Shown here: piece by piece, positions 25,001 through 37,500 of the stretch
How the letters are laid out: every line of letters begins with the position of its first letter
Position numbering within the stretch: the first letter of the stretch is position 1
NCBI RefSeq assembly: GCF_028453695.1
Contig: NC_135781.1
Location: forward strand, 7,638,779 to 7,702,778
DNA: 64,000 nt
Direction of reading: 5' to 3'
Source: Augochlora pura
Taxonomy: Eukaryota > Arthropoda > Insecta > Hymenoptera > Halictidae
Made by a program: the position numbers and the translations under genes
The notes under the pieces: model-generated
Told to the model about the DNA's origin: nothing
The model's database searches: none
The model's input: the letters and a program-made list of their open reading frames with translations, nothing else

Positions 25001-28000
25001 GTTACATACCTTTCTCAAAATGAAAACATCCATTTTTCAAACACTTTAGGTTCTTGTGGTATTGCCCTAACGCCCTGTTGCGCCTAAATTATAGGTCTTT
25101 ATGCAAACTAAATCTGTTCTCGACGGTTTACCTTCGGCGGCTTCATCCCCAAACGCCAGCTATCGCGTTAATCCCTTAACGCGCCAATTGCCGAACTTTA
25201 TTACCAAAAAGAAACTACCAGTTTTACTCTTTTGTATCCTAAAATTTTTGGTAACAGTTAGTTCGATCGAATATGACATAGTAAAAATGACTTTCAGAAG
25301 CTAATTAAAAATTAGTGTTGATAATACGTGCCATTCGATGTGTCAACGCTTGTACTTTGGTGTGTCAAGGATATAATAAATTAACGTAAATGGTTTGAAG
25401 CCATGTGAACATCATTAATATTTGGTTTTGTAATTGTAAGGATATATTTATGAGGAATTTAGTGTTATATTCGAAACTGTCTTTAATTTTGTACGCAAGG
25501 ACAAAATTTTCTTTTGACAATCGCGTAAAGGCTTGTTTAAAAGTTGCCCTAAGGGATTAAGATAAAAAGAGTACGGTTCCCCGTGACCAAGAAACTTAGC
25601 TGGCGTATGCAAATTTTATGTTATTGCAAATAATTATTCAAGCTAGACAAAATGACTATCTCTCAGTCAGAAAAACTAAGGAAATTATAGACTATAGAAA
25701 TAGATTTAAAATCGTCGATAATTAGAATAATGATTGAATTTTATAATGCTCGTTGAGACGTTTTAGTGAAACTTTCGAAACGGAAAACTATCTGTACTTT
25801 CTCACCGCTGCATAATGTAAAAAACATCTTCGACAAAAAATCGACTAAGGATTGTGAAAGTCGAGGCTTCGCGTTTTATAATGAGCCCAGGAGAATTGCT
25901 GAATGATCCTTTTCTCAAGTAATAAGAGATGCATTATCGGCGTAGCGCTGCGTAAAGTTCGCGACGTGCTTTCGTAGATCAAATACACGGCTTCGAACCC
26001 CTGCATAGAAGATTCTGCTTTCCATCCACTGTAATAGTTCTACTAAATATTACGTTTATACTGTAACTAACGCTTTCGAGATCTTTAAACATGGTCAGAC
26101 ATACTTAGATTAGCATCACGCTCGTAGTTTCCATAAAATTGATAAAGCACAGAAGATGTACCCCTTTTTCGTGTGAAATCTATGAATAGCAACGGCTGCG
26201 GATTTTGTGTGCTTCTGGTAAAAGATACGAGAAATATAGAATAGGGGAATCCTAATTATTACGAGAGAAAATAAATTTTATTCTCGAGTTGTTTGCTGTA
26301 TAGATATATTATACTTTACTTAAGGAAACGGATTTACTAAATCACGTAATTGTAATAGATCACGCGGATCTATGTGTTCTGTATAAGGTTGTTCATGCTA
26401 CAACTAAGAATCCCAGCGTTACTTCGCTTGTAAATTTTAATGCTGCATCTCGTTTTACGAGGTCAACTCTGGTCCCTAGAATCTAACAGTATTCATAGAG
26501 ATTTACTTCGATTGACCCGTTTTACGGGAGTTACATATTCATAAGTAATAATAAATAATATATATATACATATATATATTTATCTTGTGCCGTATAAATA
26601 AATAGATAATTATAATAAATACGTAAACTTAATAAACGTGAGACAAGCAAGTCCATTTCTTGGGACACGCGCAACACTCGGCAGAACGACTACTAAATCG
26701 CATAAATGTGTCATAGTTAATATAGAGAATATAATTAATATCGAGAACAGACGGCTAAAGACGGCGAATTTGTATTCGTTCTCGGCAGGAGAAGTGCCCG
26801 CAAAGGCTGGTTGGCTAACAACGAGAGCCGGTCCGATATAAAGGAGGTCTAAGAGGCCTAGCGCGTACGCACCAGGCAGTCGGGATTGTCGTTTTTGAAT
26901 TTCCGCAGGGCCGTAATGCTGCGTTACATAATTGAAAGCGTAGGAAGCAGATTGATTAACACACATGAGAGGAGAAAGGTTTGCATAGATTGGTGGTGGC
27001 TTTTATGCGAATCGCGCGATGCGATTCTAGGAGACCACGTGGGTGTCATCACACGACCGCGTGAAAAAAAAGCTCGCACAGATTATAGACGCTGCGCCGT
27101 GACGGGGCCGCACCGTCTCGGCTTGCAATATACGAGCCGCACAGCCTCTCCAATATCACGGAAAGGAAGAACGACGTGACAATAAGCCACGAATTACGAT
27201 TTCCTCCGCGATCGAGCCTCTCGCTTGCCGCTACGGCATCGAACTTCAATCTACTCCCGGCTACCGTCCGAGTAATTGCGCGATTTAGCCTGATATTGTT
27301 ATTCCAATAAACCCGGTAATTACGCGATGCATGGTCCGCGCGCGTACCTTACGTTAATGCGCACACACCTGCCTCTCTTTAACGCTTTGTTAACACTGAA
27401 CGGTTCGTTACGGGCAACTGTATTCCACGAAAGTAAGGACAAGCTCGACGAGCGCGATAATTATCGGGAAACACGAAACGCATGACAGCAACGGGGAATT
27501 ATAATTCAATTAAACACGGTGCCGCGGAACCGGCGAATCCCGATTTTTCTTCTTTTCAGAAGGACGCGACGTCACTCGGGAACGATGGTTCATCGGTACG
27601 TAACGTCATCGATGTTTCATTCTTTTTGGAAATGATGACCAAATGGGAAACCTCTGTTCGCAGGAAATCAACCCGGAGTTTTTGCCGCAGGTTCTTACAT
27701 GTTCCAGTAAATGAAAAGTTTGTTGGATCTAAAGGGCACCTTGTTTCAAGCTAATGATTGTGAATGACGGAGATTTCATCTTTGCAACTGCATCAATCGT
27801 TGATGAAAAGAAGAGAGACACGGTAGCGTAGACCAGCCGTTGGAAATGCAACAATGTGGTAAATTGTTATGTATATACTAATCGAACTCGTGATGAAAAT
27901 TTCATGCATGATCCACTAGATATGAATGTTATTTATTACATCTAAGTCAAACGACTTGAAAGTAGATGATCGTAATTGAAGACATGGAAGGAACAAAAAT

Positions 28001-30480
28001 GATGTTGTGTCAGGAAAATTATAGGCATTAAACCTACCGAGTTCTATAAGTGCATAGCGAAAATTGCTTTATATAAGTGATAAGATATAATTTATTTAGT
28101 CCTTCCACTATTTTTATCACAATTTAAACTCAAGGAAAAGTCTTCACAATTTCAATAATTTAAAAATAAAACACATAAACCTGGTTATTTTGATCGACAT
28201 GACAGGTTTAATATTTAGCTTATGGAATCCTTATAGCAGCTATTTTATATTATTTCGTAACAATAACGAGCATTAATTTATTTAGAGTTTTAACGATTTT
28301 TATTATTATATAGTAGAACCTCGATTATCCAATTCTCTAATATTATAATTCTCTGTTATTCAAATACGTCTAACGCGCAGTCAGCTCAATGTAAGACAAA
28401 CCATGTACAAAACCATTTACCGTAACTAAGTAATTATTTTATAATCTCAACATTTATGTTACTTTACTCAGTTTGGATAAAATCGATCTTTCACTGTATG
28501 TGTCCAATGTAACAAATTTATTGTTAAATTTATTCATTCAATTCCTCTTAAATGTATCTTTGCAATTGCAGTAATTTCGACAAGAAAGAATACCTGCTAA
28601 TCAACGTAGCGGTGAAAGAAAGGGTGGCGCAAGGGTCGAGAAAAGTTGATCCAGTTCCGCTTTAGCGATCATGAAACCAGCTGGTGGGAATATCAAGCAT
28701 AATCGGACGGAAGGGAGTCTCGTCGTTACCCGATTGACAATCTAAAACCCCCGTAACTGTTTTCGTATGCATATTGAATGCATGCACGTGTGCGCCCGTC
28801 TAACGTGATACAGAATCGCTAACGTAAGAATGACCATAGTCGCTGAATACATGCTTAAAAGAGTACACATTAAGCCAAGGGGGCAGCAAGGGACAGTTGC
28901 ATACTCGGCTCTTCTATTCTTTCCGATAGAGATGGAGTTGTTCTCGTCGACACGAAGAAAGTGTTGTCGGACAATGAAAAATGTTCCCCGTTCGTAATGC
29001 CTGAAACTTCAAGGTCGACGCGTTTCAAGATTTCTGATTTATTGCTCGGGGATAATTGTGTGATCTATCTAGGATGTATCTATCTGTGACGGCAGAGTGT
29101 GTTACATTAAAGTGCTTTAAGCTTGCAAAAACTGCAAAAAAGCGTTTGGTTAGGAGATTTGCATAGTTGCAAAATTACAAGGTAGTGGATGCTAAGGCGC
29201 GCTTGAATAAAGCTGGGAATTGGAAAGCGTACTTTTTACGGTTCTATATGAATAATTTATTGGTTGTTTTTTTATCCTTCGAAAAGATTGCAGTGACTTA
29301 TTGTTTGTATGATATCTTTGAGTGGTCAAGTTATTCTGTGACAATTACTGCATTTAGGTTTTTAAAAATGAATCTACGGAGCCGGTCAACATAAACAATT
29401 TTACATTTCGTTTATTTAGATTTTCTGACATTATCAAGATTCTTTTGTACAAAATAATTGAATGAATCTCTTAATCCAACTATATGTTATAATAAAAATG
29501 ACGGGAGATTTAAATAGATAAAATCTCAATCGTACAAAAGAACACACGTTAATCATTTTTAGGACTCGATAGGTTCAGGGTTAAGAAAGTTAACGTTTCT
29601 CGTAGTGTACCACGTCGAATATATTCACTTCTGCATTTATGCAATCTTTCTGATAAAAATTAAATCCGAAACGTACGCTGATTCACTTTCTTTCATAAGT
29701 AACAATAGAATCGCACAAATTAAATGCTGTATGATCTACGAAAGTCTCACGAGAAGAATAGCTTCGTGCATTTGTATATTTCTATTTGAAATGAATACAG
29801 GATGGTTAAATATAGAACGATTTATCGGAGTCTTCTGAAAAGAATGGATGTCCACATTTGTATATGTGCATCTATAAAACTTTGCATGATAGAACAATTG
29901 AAACACTAATTTGTCGCGAATCACTACCAATAAGCGTGTACTTTGTCAAGTGCTAATCAATTGTTAGAAGTTTTATTTCCATATCTGTATTCCGTATATG
30001 TAACCTACGAATGAAATGAAAATCATTCACACAATTGAATCTTGCGTTTACTCTGGACATGATTAATATACGAAATAGTAACTCAACGCACTTTACGTTG
30101 ACTTTAAAGCAATTTAAGCAATTGTATAGTGTACCTATAACATCAGGCGAAGTTAAATAACACGCTTCGAATAAAAATATTGTAAAGCTGCGGAAACATT
30201 GCTAAGAGGGAAACGTTTCTAAAGTTCGAAGTTCAGAGGCACTTCGACAAAGAACAACAAGAGATTCTGTAAGAGAAAATCGTTTTCCTTCACCAAACAA
30301 AATGAATCCTCCCTTGAACCTCTGTTATCGCATGCTTTAAACACGGAACAGAATTATATTCTCGCGTCAATATCTAATAAGCGTACAAGTAAAACATTAA
30401 TTTTCGTTTCCTTCTAAGAAACAGTTAGAATCGAAATTGTACCAGAGAAGATCTTTATCTTGAGCAAGGTAAGCCGCGGC
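25001..30480. other. AT-rich region, no gene recognised
   Basis: I see no ORF with a recognisable product. A reverse copy of the dispersed motif lies at 25085-25112 (GGTCTTTATGCA). A short AT-repeat tract lies at about 26555-26580. A well-bordered 36-nt exon-like segment lies at 27560-27595. Confidence 0.5.
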
Positions 30481-30489
30481 GAGGTGTTA

Positions 30490-31620
30490 ATGACGGACGA
30501 CCGCGTGTCGGGGACCAAAGCATCCAGCAGTGACACCATTGATATTTTCGAGAGACACGGTAGCCCGTATCCGTAAACAGCAAGGACAAGCGAACCAAAG
30601 CGAGGTGCTTAGAGCGTGTGTAGAATCGGTCGGAATGAACGCGAATATGTGCCGGCGCGATTGGTCGGTGTAAGACGGCAAAGAGAGAAAGAGAGTGGGA
30701 GAGAGACGAAAAGGAGAAAGAGAGAAAGAAAGAGAAAGAGAGAGAGAGAGAAAGAGAGAGGGAGAGAGAGAAAGCCGGCGAAGTTTCGCGGGATGGTGAA
30801 GCGTGTATCAGAGGGATGGTGGAAAATCAGCGAGCTGAAGCGGGAGGACTGAATTGAAAAGTGAAAGGTAGGAAAAGGACGGTAGGTAGCCAGGGGGGAA
30901 AGGTGAACCGTGTGGAGGGGAGGGAAGATTCTCTTTTGCGAATGAAAAAGACAGGTGTTTTGGACGAGGAGGGAAATACGGTTGCGCGGACGGAGAGAGA
31001 CAGATGGGGAGATACGTGCGCGCCGAGGGAGAGAGAGCGGGAGATAAGACCGAGAGGAGCCCACCGCGAGAGAGGGATATGGTACAGCGAGTGGCGTGCA
31101 TTCTCGCGCACACGCTGCCTCCCTCCTAGCGTGCACGCTCGCTTGCACGTGCACGGCGCATCGTGCAGGTCTGCGTGTACAAAGTAGGTCCACGAGAACG
31201 GAGAGACGGCGAGCGAATATCGCCGTCCCCTCGCTGCCGGTGCGACCAATCCGCGGCAAGCGCGAGCTGCGTGAGGGCGGAACGCGGCCTCTTCGCGTAT
31301 ATTTGCGTATTTATTATTCAGTTTGCAAATACGTGGCAAAAATGATCTCCCTCGGCGCGCCGCAGTGGCTGGATCTCCGGCTCGCTCCTCTGAACCGGCC
31401 TGCACCGCCGCGGCCGGGAGGTGGAGCTAGGAGATAGGAACAGAACACCGGCAAGATATCAGCCGTTAATTTGTTTGAAACGCCACTTGCACGGCCGATT
31501 GCGCCGTCTCTACGTTGCACCGTATCGAACCGTACGCGTGCATAGCTGCATAGGACGACCGGTGTTAACCAGCTACCACGGTCCAATGGGAAAGCACTAT
31601 TTCTAATTTGTCCTTACAAC
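30490..31620. promoter_or_regulatory. GC-rich island with purine-rich tract (candidate promoter region)
   Basis: This is a second CpG-dense block. The first half is strongly purine-rich on plus (GA/GAAA repeats, 30680-30774 and about 31000-31080). The second half is balanced and CG-rich. ORFs on both strands reflect the repeat composition (Arg/Glu/Lys on plus, Ser/Leu/Phe on minus) and have no domain. It may be a promoter or 5' UTR exon of an unseen gene, including distal Sox15 exons. Confidence 0.3.
30680..30774. repeat. GA-rich microsatellite tract
   Basis: GAGA and GAAA units alternate for about 95 bp. Confidence 0.9.
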
Positions 31621-31764
31621 GCGAGGAAACGTTCGAGGGCGGGCTGATACTGTCAGAATCAATGGTTCTGCCGGGAAACGCGTTTTCGGTGTAACTGAGA
31701 TCGGTGTCCGGATTAGTCGAAGATTTTGGACGTAGAAGTTAATTTGATTTGCGTATCACTAAAG

Positions 31765-31796
31765 TTGGTTAAATCATTGCAAAATGATTTAACCAA
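31765..31796. repeat. Perfect inverted repeat, 14-bp arms, 4-nt loop
   Basis: The arm TTGGTTAAATCATT (31765-31778) is exactly complementary to AATGATTTAACCAA (31783-31796), with loop GCAA. Further AAATGATTTAA copies follow within 60 bp. Confidence 0.9.
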
Positions 31797-34399
31797 AATG
31801 ATTTAAATTTAGTCTGAATTTAATTTAACCTGAAATGATTTAAAAGTTGCAAAATCATTGCTGCATTATTAAATCTGTTCATGACTTGGAAAATTATTTA
31901 AGGAGAGAAAATTTAGAAAATTTGCTAGAAAAACTTAAATGAAAAACCAAAATAAAAATGAACAACAATGTCTGATCTGATCGTTTTAGACCTAGTCAAC
32001 TGTTGCAACATTCATTTTCTCGAAAACTCGTAAGGATCGATTTGTACATTATCCCGCGAAAAAATAAATTTGATGCGTTCGATGCTCAGGTGTTACGACG
32101 CTCCGTTACGCTAAGAGGATCTCGCTAGAAAATTCGAAGTGGATTCGATGAAGACATGAATGCGAATTGTTTTTAGAAGCCTTATCCCAGACAATAGAGA
32201 GTGAACTCTGATAGTCCGATAGCAACGGGATTCGAGCAGTGGAAGATTATTCTGCGATGCCGATGCATGGAACAACAATCTCGGAAACGGTTTCAGACGT
32301 CACGATAGAAGTAGGAATCCAAGCTGCACTCGAATGCATTCAATAGTGAAATTGAAACAAGATATATTCTGACAATGGCGCGACGCTGTTCGAGTAACCT
32401 TTTTTGGCGCAAATGATTCGTCTTGTGTGAATACTATTTCTGGTAGCATCTCTTATCGAATGGAAGTTATAGTATTCCTAGCCACTTTCTTATTAATAAC
32501 GTTTTATTAGTAATATTGTACTAGTAATTTCTCGTTAATAATTTCTAAGTAGTAATTTATTATTATAATTACCTCCATCCATTATAACAACGCGTTAGCC
32601 TTGAAATGAACATTAATTCTTCTATTATCAAAATCTACAAATGGAAGTAAATAAAGACGAACAGTAAGTTGTCTCGTTTAATATGGGAAATTATTAAGAA
32701 TGAAGGGATGCTAATCACGAAGCTGGGATAGAAACCATAGTGCAGGAATAGTAAGTTCAAATGAGTTGCAGAATTCGAATTCTGCTACTTGTCACTTGCG
32801 CATCGAAGTACCGAAGAATGCTTTGCTGACGACGATCATCGTCTTGTTGACATGACTCTCTCGTGCGAATTTTTTTATGAATATTTGCCGGAGACAACGT
32901 ATTCCGGCTTTGTCTGTTAACGCGGTATCTCTAGTGCGCTGGCATTGTATTCCAAAGTAATAGATTCACGATCGTGCGATAATCAAACGAACTGTAAAAA
33001 AGGGTCAATTATATTCCCCGCACGAATGTGATGCTGATAAGACACAGCCGAGTGATTTATTTGCCTAATATGTCGACGAGTTGAATGACAATCGAGAGGA
33101 GCAGGTAAACGCTTTCCGGATGACCCACCAATGGCATAGTCAAAACATCTGCGAAGCTCGAGTAAGACACATCGAATCATCGATGCGGTTGATTACCGAT
33201 TTCTGAACGATTAGTGTACGTATCATTTCATTAAATTGAATGGAGACGATCCCATTAAGAGCATCAGTGAACAAGTAAACATTACCATAGCCAAGGTACC
33301 TCGTGCTTTGGAAATTATACGTTAACGAGCCTTCGAAAGCAGTTCATTTTTCACTACCAACTAAGTAATACATGCGGACTGTCGGCAGTTAAGTGATACA
33401 GCTAATTATCTCGTAAAGTATCGAAGGCACGAAGACGGAAGGTGTTACACAGTAAATTACACGGAAAGAAGATACTTATTATCTAAATGGAAGACAAATT
33501 TCTGCACTAACCATGACCGACGAAAATTAGCGTACCGACAACGATTCCAACGTACCAATCTGTATCCCCAATGTTCATTTTATCGTTTTCACGTACAGCC
33601 GTGTACAATACGGTTCGCAAACAGATCACTTTGTTAAATTCGTCGTTGATGGGGGAAAGCTAGTCGAAGGCTAGCAGCCATTCGAGCGTAAGGCACGGGG
33701 ACGGTGATCCCCATGCAAAAGAACACTGGTATCGGTGCTCTTCTTCGACCATGTGCATTTGCTCACCATGGTCATTTACACCTTCTTCGCGTGTTCCTTG
33801 CACGCCATAACATTTCCGCGCGCCACGATATCATCTCCTTTCTTCTGTTCGCCTTGCAGGTTCTTTGAAGTTCGCTCAGGTACTTCCTGATCTTAAATAC
33901 TTAAGGAAATGGCGATTTGATCGTGCGGCCAGTACCTTCTTTCCACGGGCTGTCTTGAAACCACCGCGGGTTTATCAGATAGAACGTGAATGCAATCTTC
34001 GTGCATGTCGAAGATACTAATCGTAATTCTATAAGCCCGTTGATGATTCCTTGTTTGCATTTTCGGCGAGAGAATAGCTAAGCGCGTTCCACCGTGTCCT
34101 GTGGTATCCATCTATCGGTCCGCCATTTTTCGAACTTTTAACTGCCACTGAGAGATGTCCGCTTCTCGGCTGATGTACCAATTCTTTTCATCTAAAATGC
34201 TCATTGCAGAATTTGCTGGAACCGTTTTATGTATTTATTCTAATCGCTTGTGTACTAAATTGTAGCTTTAATAATTTTATTCTCTCTCTGCTGCAGTAAA
34301 AGAAGTTCTTGCTGTCTCAACTCGTTTCTTCGGAAAATGCAGAGTGAAAAGCGAGGAACGGATATAGCTAGCCGCATTTAACCCTTCAGCGACAGCGGA

Positions 34400-34531
34400 C
34401 GAGATATCCCGGTACAACAATGTCGTTTATGCAACGCCATAGACGAGATATCTCGCCATAAGGATGTAGGTTGTGCAACACCATGGGCGGGATATCTCGC
34501 GAGCCTCGTGTCTATGTGCGAAATTCATTTG
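34400..34531. repeat. 44-bp tandem repeat, three units, palindromic core
   Basis: The core CGAGATATCTCG or a one-base variant starts at exactly 34400, 34444 and 34488. The first two units also share TGCAAC(G/A)CCAT near their ends. The third unit is less complete. Confidence 0.85.
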
Positions 34532-37500
34532 CGAGACATTATATCGTCGATGAAGAAGGCTGGCTAAACTATTGACTGTGTGTTAGTTAGAATGAAGTAT
34601 CATAACGATCAATGTTCATCTGGATGCGAAAGAAAATTGATACGTAAGGATTTAAATGGATCCACAGCTCGCGGGTAGGGAACACGCTTCACGCAACACG
34701 ATTCGTGTTTCGTCATGTACGTCTGCGCGCGCGTGTTTCCTCAGTTTAACAGTCAATTTCATGGTCTTCGAATTACTCATTATCCGATTCAATTTACAAA
34801 ACGCAGTACGTACATCGCAAGTAATATTAATTTAATCGAAGTCCGTTTACGTTCACACGTAAGAACAGCGATAATGGAATAAAAGCGGGGCTACAAGCGT
34901 GACGAGCCAGAAAGCATGGCAACCGATGTGTATCTCACGGGGCAGTTTAATCGATGACGTAATATCTTGACTTGCTAAATGACGCCGCCAATATGTCCGT
35001 AATCAGTGCTGTTAGGACGAAACCGTGACTCGAAGGAACGGTCGCAGTCCACTCCCAAAACGCGGGACCGTTTACTAATTTTCATTGAGTCATCACGGAA
35101 TTTGTGAAATGACAAGGACTGTAAGCTACAGAGCGTACAATTTCTTTCATTGTACGATCGCTTCGAGAGAAGAATTATGCGCAATTGAAGTCCATCGTTG
35201 TTATTATTAAAATCATGTTCTATCGGACACTCCATAATTATTAATATTGTATTGATGCTGATTATTTTCATCTTCGTACATCGTTTTACAAAAATTAAAA
35301 TTCGCAAGAAGTTTCCCTCGACAACAAGGAGTTTCCTCATTGTAAAAGGAAAATAGAAATGTTATTCGATTTCATTCATTTATATATTTCCCTGCATATT
35401 AAAATTCTACACCTGTCGTAGCTGCATAAAAATACGTTCTCAGGTCTCAATGATTATTAGTGCTTCATAATTAAGGTAGAGATTTTATTCGTTCATGACG
35501 AGGAGACTTTCGTTGGCCGACTTATTTTAATTATTGTTTAATCTATTTTAATTTATGTATTACCATGTTCCAGCAAGTCTTTAAAATAATTGTATGTAAA
35601 TATAAACTGCTGAAATGCTATCGTTAAAATGCGTGACATCTTCATAGTAAAATCTATAAAAAATCACTGCTTAAAATTAGAAGTCGAAAGAAATTAAAAT
35701 ACATCGTTATCGATATATTCATTGTTAATAATAAACTAGTATTTTTGTATGCAACACAACCGGTGTAAGAATTTTAGTAACTCCGCAGTTGTCATTCCTT
35801 AAGAAAGCAGTTTTCTTCAGTCCATCTCTCTTGAAAAGCGAGCGGTTCAAAGTTCACGGTATTTTACGCCCTACTTCCTCCGACGCCCGTACCTTCAAAC
35901 CGTAACGCAACCTCTCCGTGAAGAGAAACGCGACAAATTAGATCTGCGAGGTTTCTCGCATGTCACACCCGATGTAGCGAATGACCGACTAAAGTTTCGA
36001 GGCGAACGTTCTTTTCATGATTTCCTTTTTCAACCGACACGTCGAGCACCTTAGAGAGCCTCTTCCGGTCGCGGGAACGTCGATGGTGGATTTTCCAAGT
36101 AAATTGATTATGCAAGCGGTCGTTTGCGAAAGCCGACCAGGTCTTCGCTCTCCTTAAACCGATCTGTAAATTTTTCGTAGAAAATTCGTTACCTGAACAT
36201 TTCTTAAACTATACACCGCGCACGAACTTTCGCGCGACCTCTTGCCTTACGATTTCTTCACTTCTACACTAACGAATTAATATTACTTTGTTTTTATTAC
36301 ATTCTTACAAAAGTAAAAAAATTTATATTAGTAACTAAAGCAATCGAATATTGACAACAGATAAATTAAATGTTCCTTCAATTAAAATATATGAAAATAA
36401 AATATATAAAAATAAATGAGTATTTAAAAACCTCAGGCACCTTTTAAAATGCAATACCTTTTTTAAAACTTAATGAATTAATTGAATTTTTTTATGTTAA
36501 AGGGACTAGTTTACTATGTAATTAGTAATATGACTAGATGCGAGTACATTGCGTTAATTAAAATTGTGTATACTCAAACTTCGATTTTAATCAACGAATA
36601 TCAAGGTATTGAACCATTAGAGAACTAATTAGAAAGTCGGCAAAGAGAACAGTAGCACTAAAGGCCGATTAAAGCGACGCAGAGTATCTACCAGTAGATT
36701 TCTGTCTGCCACCATTGTTAAAATTCGTCTTCCGATCGTTGGCGACATCTTCCGCCAGTTATATTAACGTTTATCAGTATTCACACCGCTACGTCATTAG
36801 TTACTGCAGCGTATCATCAGATACAGAAGTTGAAGCGTTTCCCTTATCTAGAAAACCGTTTTCTCGCTCGAATTCCTTTCTTATCCCTTTGCCGAATTTT
36901 TAACTAATTAACTGCTTAATCTCGTTTCACGTATAGATACTCGTATCGCGACGCGCATATGATGAATACCGGTCGTACACGTAATTCAATGGGAGCGTTC
37001 GGACGACGGGTACAGTATCGCGATACTTTTTCTCGCGTTGAACGCGTATCCTCGTGCGAAACGGCTCCTACCGAGGAACAGACGTCAAAATGAAACGAAC
37101 ACGCGCAGCGGATTCGTACAAAGTTCGTGTTCCGGCCAAACGTATTCGTTTAAACGAACTATAGTTTCCATCGAATCATGGTCGCGCACAGCGCGTCAAC
37201 GGGCGAGCTCCTCTTCGGCCGGTTTTTTACGATCGGCATCGTCGTAACGATGATCGCGATGTTCATCCTGGGTTGGCAGTCGCGTCAAGAGGGATCCCAG
37301 CGTCGTTTCACGGCAGTCCGTATGCCCTCCTCGCTAGGAAATAAGAAATTTTCTTGAGAGATGCGAGCCTCTGCGAGGGAGGAGGCCTAGCCAAGCGAAC
37401 ATAGTTAATTTAGATTGTATCGCGTGAGAAGCAGGAAATGACGAAATATCCTGACTGCTGACTTATACACGCCGCATCGTGTATACCTGGGCTCGTTCCT

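Noticed and set aside
25985..26010. tRNA T-loop-like GGGGTTCGAAGCC on the minus strand
   Set aside because: The flanking bases cannot form the T-arm stem, and no acceptor, D or anticodon arm fits.
30609..31405. 216- and 192-codon minus-strand ORFs
   Set aside because: Composition follows the purine-rich tract; Ser/Leu/Phe repeats and no recognisable domain.
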